Assembly (NCBI RefSeq): GCF_002295115.1
Contig: NZ_NSFV01000015.1
Location: forward strand, 1-64,000
Length of the DNA: 64,000 bases
Source: Mesorhizobium sp. WSM4311
GTDB lineage: Bacteria; Pseudomonadota; Alphaproteobacteria; Rhizobiales; Rhizobiaceae
Reading direction: 5' to 3'
Both the position numbers and the translations under genes were made by a program. The notes beneath the pieces were generated by a model. It did not search any database and had not been told where the DNA came from. It saw only the letters and a program-made list of their open reading frames with translations. Positions 61,030 to 64,000 of the stretch are shown here, one piece after another; positions within the stretch are counted from its first letter, which is position 1; the number at the start of each line of letters is the position of its first letter.

Positions 61030-64000
61030 ATGCCGTCCGATTATTCCTTCCTCGACGTCGCCGTGCTCGACGCGGTGCGCCAGCGCTTTGCCGCCGGCGA
61101 CGCGATCGCGATCCTGTCGGTCGACCTGGAGCAGGTGATCTGGGCCAATGGGCCGGGCGCCGCGGTGTTCGGCTATCCCGACATCGAAGCGATCATCGGC
61201 GCCTCGGCACAGTTGCCGCTGATTGCCCGCCGCCAGATCATGGCGACCAGCGGCTTTCCCGAGATCGGCAGCGATCGCGGCGTCACCGTCAGGCTGGCGA
61301 CCGGCATGACCAGCAGGACCGTCGGCTTCCAGGCGAGTGCCGTGACGCTGCCCGACGGCGAGAAGGCGATCATGCTGGCGGTGCCGGCCGCCCAGACAGG
61401 CTCGCGCGGGGCCGCCGAAATCGCCAGCCGGGCGATCAGCGGCTTCACCGAAGACGGCCATTTCATCGCCTTCATCGATGCCGGGGGCAATGTCGAGGCC
61501 GCGTCGGACGGCTTTTCGAAGCTCGGCATCCAGCCCGCGACGCTGGCCGCCCTGGTCGCCGATGTGGCCGCCGAGGGCGAACGCATTGTCAAGCGTCTCG
61601 TTCCGGGCGGCAACACTTCCTATCCCGCCGGGCTCGCGCGGCTGACGCCGGATCGGCATCTCCTGGTTGTGATCGATGAGGATCAGCTCGAGGACCATGC
61701 GTCTGTCTCAGAAGCTTCGGCAGAACCCGCTCCTAAAGTAACGGAAAGCGCCACTGCACAATCCGATCCTCATCAGGACAATCAGCCGACGTCGGATGCT
61801 TCGCAGGCGGAGGCCGTCGTACGGTCACCTGGCACTGCCGAGATCGAGCCCGAGCACGCCCCTTCCAAGCCGGCGCCTGAAGATATGCCGGAACGGGCCA
61901 CGCAAGAGATTTCGGAGCCGACCGGACCGACTCCGGTTGCCGCCGACAACGATCAGCCGACAGCGGGCGGCACGCCGGCACAGCACGATCACTGGTACTT
62001 CAATGTCGGCGAGGATGACGCGCGACCCGCGCCTGCCGCGCCGGAAGCGAAAAATGTGGTCCAAGCGACCGGCGCCGAGGCTTCGGTGGGCAGCGCGAAG
62101 GAGAGCAAACCCGCCTCCTCGGCAACCACGCCCCCAGCTCGGACAATAGACCGCTCGGCCGCGCCGCTGCGCTTCGTCTGGCGCACCGACGCCGAAGGCA
62201 AGTTCAGCACGCTGTCGCCGGAATTCGCCGACATTGTCGGCAAGCCGGCAGCCGATGTGATCGGCCGGCGCTTCAGGGATGTCGCGGCGGCCTTCGGCCT
62301 TGACGCGTCCGGCGATATCGCTGGCCTGCTGGAGCGGCGCGATACCTGGTCCGGCCGCTCCGTGCTGTGGCCTGTCGTCGGCACCGACCTGAAGATCCCC
62401 GTCGACCTGGCGGCTTTGCCCGTCTATGGCCGCAGCCGCGCCTTCGAAGGTTTTCGCGGCTTCGGCGTTGCCAGGACCGGCGATGCGATCGTCGATCCGG
62501 AAGCGATCGGCATGGCCCTGTTGCCCAATGGCGAGCGGCCGGCGACGCCGGAACCGGAAACCGTGAAACCTCCGGCTGAGGAGCCGAAGGCCGAGGAACC
62601 AAATGCGGCGGATCCATTCAAGGGCGAGGTGCCGGCGCTGACCATCGTGCCGAAACAAGAGCGGCGCTTTGCCGACAAGGTCATCCGCCTGGCCGAACAC
62701 CGGCAGCCGGCCAACGACAAAGGGCTGTCGACACTGGAACGCAGCGCCTTCCGTGAGATCGGCGAGCGGCTGAAGAAGGACAGTGCATCCACCGAGCCGC
62801 CGGAAGCCGAAAAGCCCGGCATCGAAAGCACGACGAAACCGGAGCCCAGCACACCGGCTGGGCCAGCGGCTGAAACTGCAGCGGAGGCCCCGGCGGCCAA
62901 GGCGGAAACTCCGATCGAGGCCGTCTCCAATGTTGCGTCGACGCCTGGAGCCGTCTCGGATCAAGAAGCGGCAGAGACCGGCGAAACCCTGGCGGAACCG
63001 GAGAAGGACGCGGTGCTGGCCGAACCATCCGAGACCGATGCCGAGGACGAGGCGGATCTCGCACGGCTTGATGGCGGTCACCCGGACGACGTGACCGATG
63101 CCGAACCCGCCGACAACTTGCCTGGCGTGGGCGGCTCCTTGCTCAACTACGCCGACCGGAATGATGAATCCGGTCCTATCGCGGACAATGACGAGCCCCC
63201 GGTTTCAGAAGCCGTAGCGGCGAAACCGGAGGTTACGGAACCCGTCGCGACAGGCGAAGGAGCTGATACAAAAGCCGCCAAGCATAATGCCGTCGACGAT
63301 GATGACAGCATGACTTCGGCCGATTTTCGCTATGCCGAGGACAGTGAGGACTGGGGCGACGGCGCGGAAACCCATGCCGCTGACGAGCAGTCCGCGACAT
63401 TTGGCGGTGAAGCCGCAAGCGGCGGCGGCGAGAGCCCGGCCGAACGGCCACGCCTGAAAGTGCCGCCGCTCAAGACCGAAGGGATCGTGCCGTCGGCCTT
63501 TTCCGTCGGCGACGAAAGCAAGGCTCCAGACACTTCGCTGCTCGGCAAGCTGCCGGTGCCGCTGCTCATCCATTCGGGCGACCAGTTGCACTATGCCAAT
63601 GAGGAGTTCCTCGACCTGACCGGTTATGACACGCTCGAGGATCTCGAGGACGCCGGCGGCCTGGGTGCGCTGTTCGCCGATCCTTATGCCGATGACGGCA
63701 CCTCCGACGGCAGCGACCGGGCACTGCGGCTGAAAACGCGCGATGGCCAGGAATTCCCGATCGACGCCATCCTGCGCTCCGTTCCCTGGCGCGACGGCAA
63801 GGCGCTGATGCTGGTCGTGCGCCGTTCCGGCGATGATGACGCGCCCGCAGCCCTGCACCTGGTCGGCGAAGAGCTGACACAACCTGACATTTCCGAGCTC
63901 AAGGCCCGCATCGCCGAGATGCGCACCATCATCGACACCGCTACCGACGGCGTCGTGCTGATCGGCAGCGACGGCACCATCCGCTCGATCAGCCGCCCGG
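61030..64000 (+). CDS. Large PAS-domain protein, probable PdhS/PleC/DivJ-type sensor histidine kinase (3' end outside window)
   Basis: Open from ATG 61030 to the window end without a stop: at least 990 residues. A first sensor-like domain lies at about 1-220 (LDAVRQRFAAGDAIAIL, VIWANGPGAAVFGY). A long acidic, Ala/Pro-rich linker follows, then a PAS-like domain at about 375-490 (LRFVWRTDAEGKFSTLSPEF). A second, very acidic linker (about 580-835) leads to further PAS domains (LLIHSGDQLHYANEEFLDLTGY near 845; MRTIIDTATDGVVLIG at the end). The kinase core would lie beyond the window. No membrane helix is seen, so it is cytoplasmic, like PdhS of Brucella, a cell-cycle kinase located at the old pole. 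The histidine kinase part is inferred. Confidence 0.65.
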   Translation, partial: MPSDYSFLDVAVLDAVRQRFAAGDAIAILSVDLEQVIWANGPGAAVFGYPDIEAIIGASAQLPLIARRQIMATSGFPEIGSDRGVTVRLATGMTSRTVGFQASAVTLPDGEKAIMLAVPAAQTGSRGAAEIASRAISGFTEDGHFIAFIDAGGNVEAASDGFSKLGIQPATLAALVADVAAEGERIVKRLVPGGNTSYPAGLARLTPDRHLLVVIDEDQLEDHASVSEASAEPAPKVTESATAQSDPHQDNQPTSDASQAEAVVRSPGTAEIEPEHAPSKPAPEDMPERATQEISEPTGPTPVAADNDQPTAGGTPAQHDHWYFNVGEDDARPAPAAPEAKNVVQATGAEASVGSAKESKPASSATTPPARTIDRSAAPLRFVWRTDAEGKFSTLSPEFADIVGKPAADVIGRRFRDVAAAFGLDASGDIAGLLERRDTWSGRSVLWPVVGTDLKIPVDLAALPVYGRSRAFEGFRGFGVARTGDAIVDPEAIGMALLPNGERPATPEPETVKPPAEEPKAEEPNAADPFKGEVPALTIVPKQERRFADKVIRLAEHRQPANDKGLSTLERSAFREIGERLKKDSASTEPPEAEKPGIESTTKPEPSTPAGPAAETAAEAPAAKAETPIEAVSNVASTPGAVSDQEAAETGETLAEPEKDAVLAEPSETDAEDEADLARLDGGHPDDVTDAEPADNLPGVGGSLLNYADRNDESGPIADNDEPPVSEAVAAKPEVTEPVATGEGADTKAAKHNAVDDDDSMTSADFRYAEDSEDWGDGAETHAADEQSATFGGEAASGGGESPAERPRLKVPPLKTEGIVPSAFSVGDESKAPDTSLLGKLPVPLLIHSGDQLHYANEEFLDLTGYDTLEDLEDAGGLGALFADPYADDGTSDGSDRALRLKTRDGQEFPIDAILRSVPWRDGKALMLVVRRSGDDDAPAALHLVGEELTQPDISELKARIAEMRTIIDTATDGVVLIGSDGTIRSISRP

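Noticed and set aside
1..64000. CRISPR arrays, insertion sequences, rRNA genes, nod boxes or nif genes
   Set aside because: No regularly spaced repeats, transposase motifs, rRNA stretches or nod-box-like conserved blocks were seen on reading; not excluded by computation.

Overview
The window reads like a chromosomal segment of a Mesorhizobium-type member of the Rhizobiales. Pointers are high GC, a DUF768 small protein (a family I know mainly from Mesorhizobium and relatives), a complete fixNOQP-fixGHIS microaerobic respiration block with FnrN and HemN, a phasin, several sugar ABC operons, and a tRNA-His with the alphaproteobacterial A73/no-G-1 acceptor end. The species assignment is inference; no marker gene settles it.

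Layout. (1) 1-11.8 kb: the end of a secreted RTX calcium-binding protein, a DUF768 gene, a P-loop kinase-like protein, then a tightly packed biosynthetic operon (stand-alone adenylation-carrier-thioesterase protein, NAD-synthase-like amide ligase, AsnB-type amidotransferase, acyl-CoA/ACP ligase, acyl carrier protein), flanked by a PrmC-like methyltransferase and an aldo/keto reductase. (2) 11.8-16 kb: an AT-rich gap, a GAF-Fis regulator without an AAA+ domain, an aldehyde dehydrogenase and its DUF779 partner, and a small ion channel. (3) 16-27 kb: hemN, fnrN, a hemerythrin-like protein, ccoNOQP and ccoGHIS, tied together by three good FNR boxes. (4) 27-34 kb: a decayed sugar-ABC ATPase gene, then a sugar-acid operon (DgoD-like dehydratase, SDR, AraF-like binding protein, ATPase, permease, FadR-type regulator), then a decayed aldose epimerase.

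(5) 34-51.5 kb: a large catabolic locus that I read as the oxidative D-apiose pathway: D-apiose dehydrogenase, apionolactonase, D-apionate oxidoisomerase, 3-oxo-isoapionate kinase and a RuBisCO-like protein. It carries two separate ABC importers, one with an ATPase-permease fusion of 827 residues, a DUF2291 lipoprotein and a NanR-like GntR regulator. A CTGGTATRAT motif recurs in front of four of its transcription units. (6) 51.5-59.8 kb: a ROK regulator divergent from a CUT1 sugar importer operon with two SDRs and a TIM-barrel isomerase-like protein, substrate unknown. (7) 59.9-64 kb: tRNA-His, a probable anti-Shine-Dalgarno (cuckoo-type) small RNA downstream of a phasin gene, and the 5' part of a large PAS-containing protein resembling PdhS/PleC/DivJ-type sensor kinases, cut by the window end.

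How the parts work together: region 3 lets the cell respire at very low oxygen (high-affinity cbb3 oxidase, its copper supply and assembly, oxygen-independent haem synthesis), as in nodules or waterlogged soil. Regions 4-6 are plant-sugar scavenging modules, each with its own importer and local regulator; apiose is a plant cell-wall and glycoside sugar. Region 1 looks like the edge of a secreted-polysaccharide or specialised-metabolite locus whose product I cannot name.
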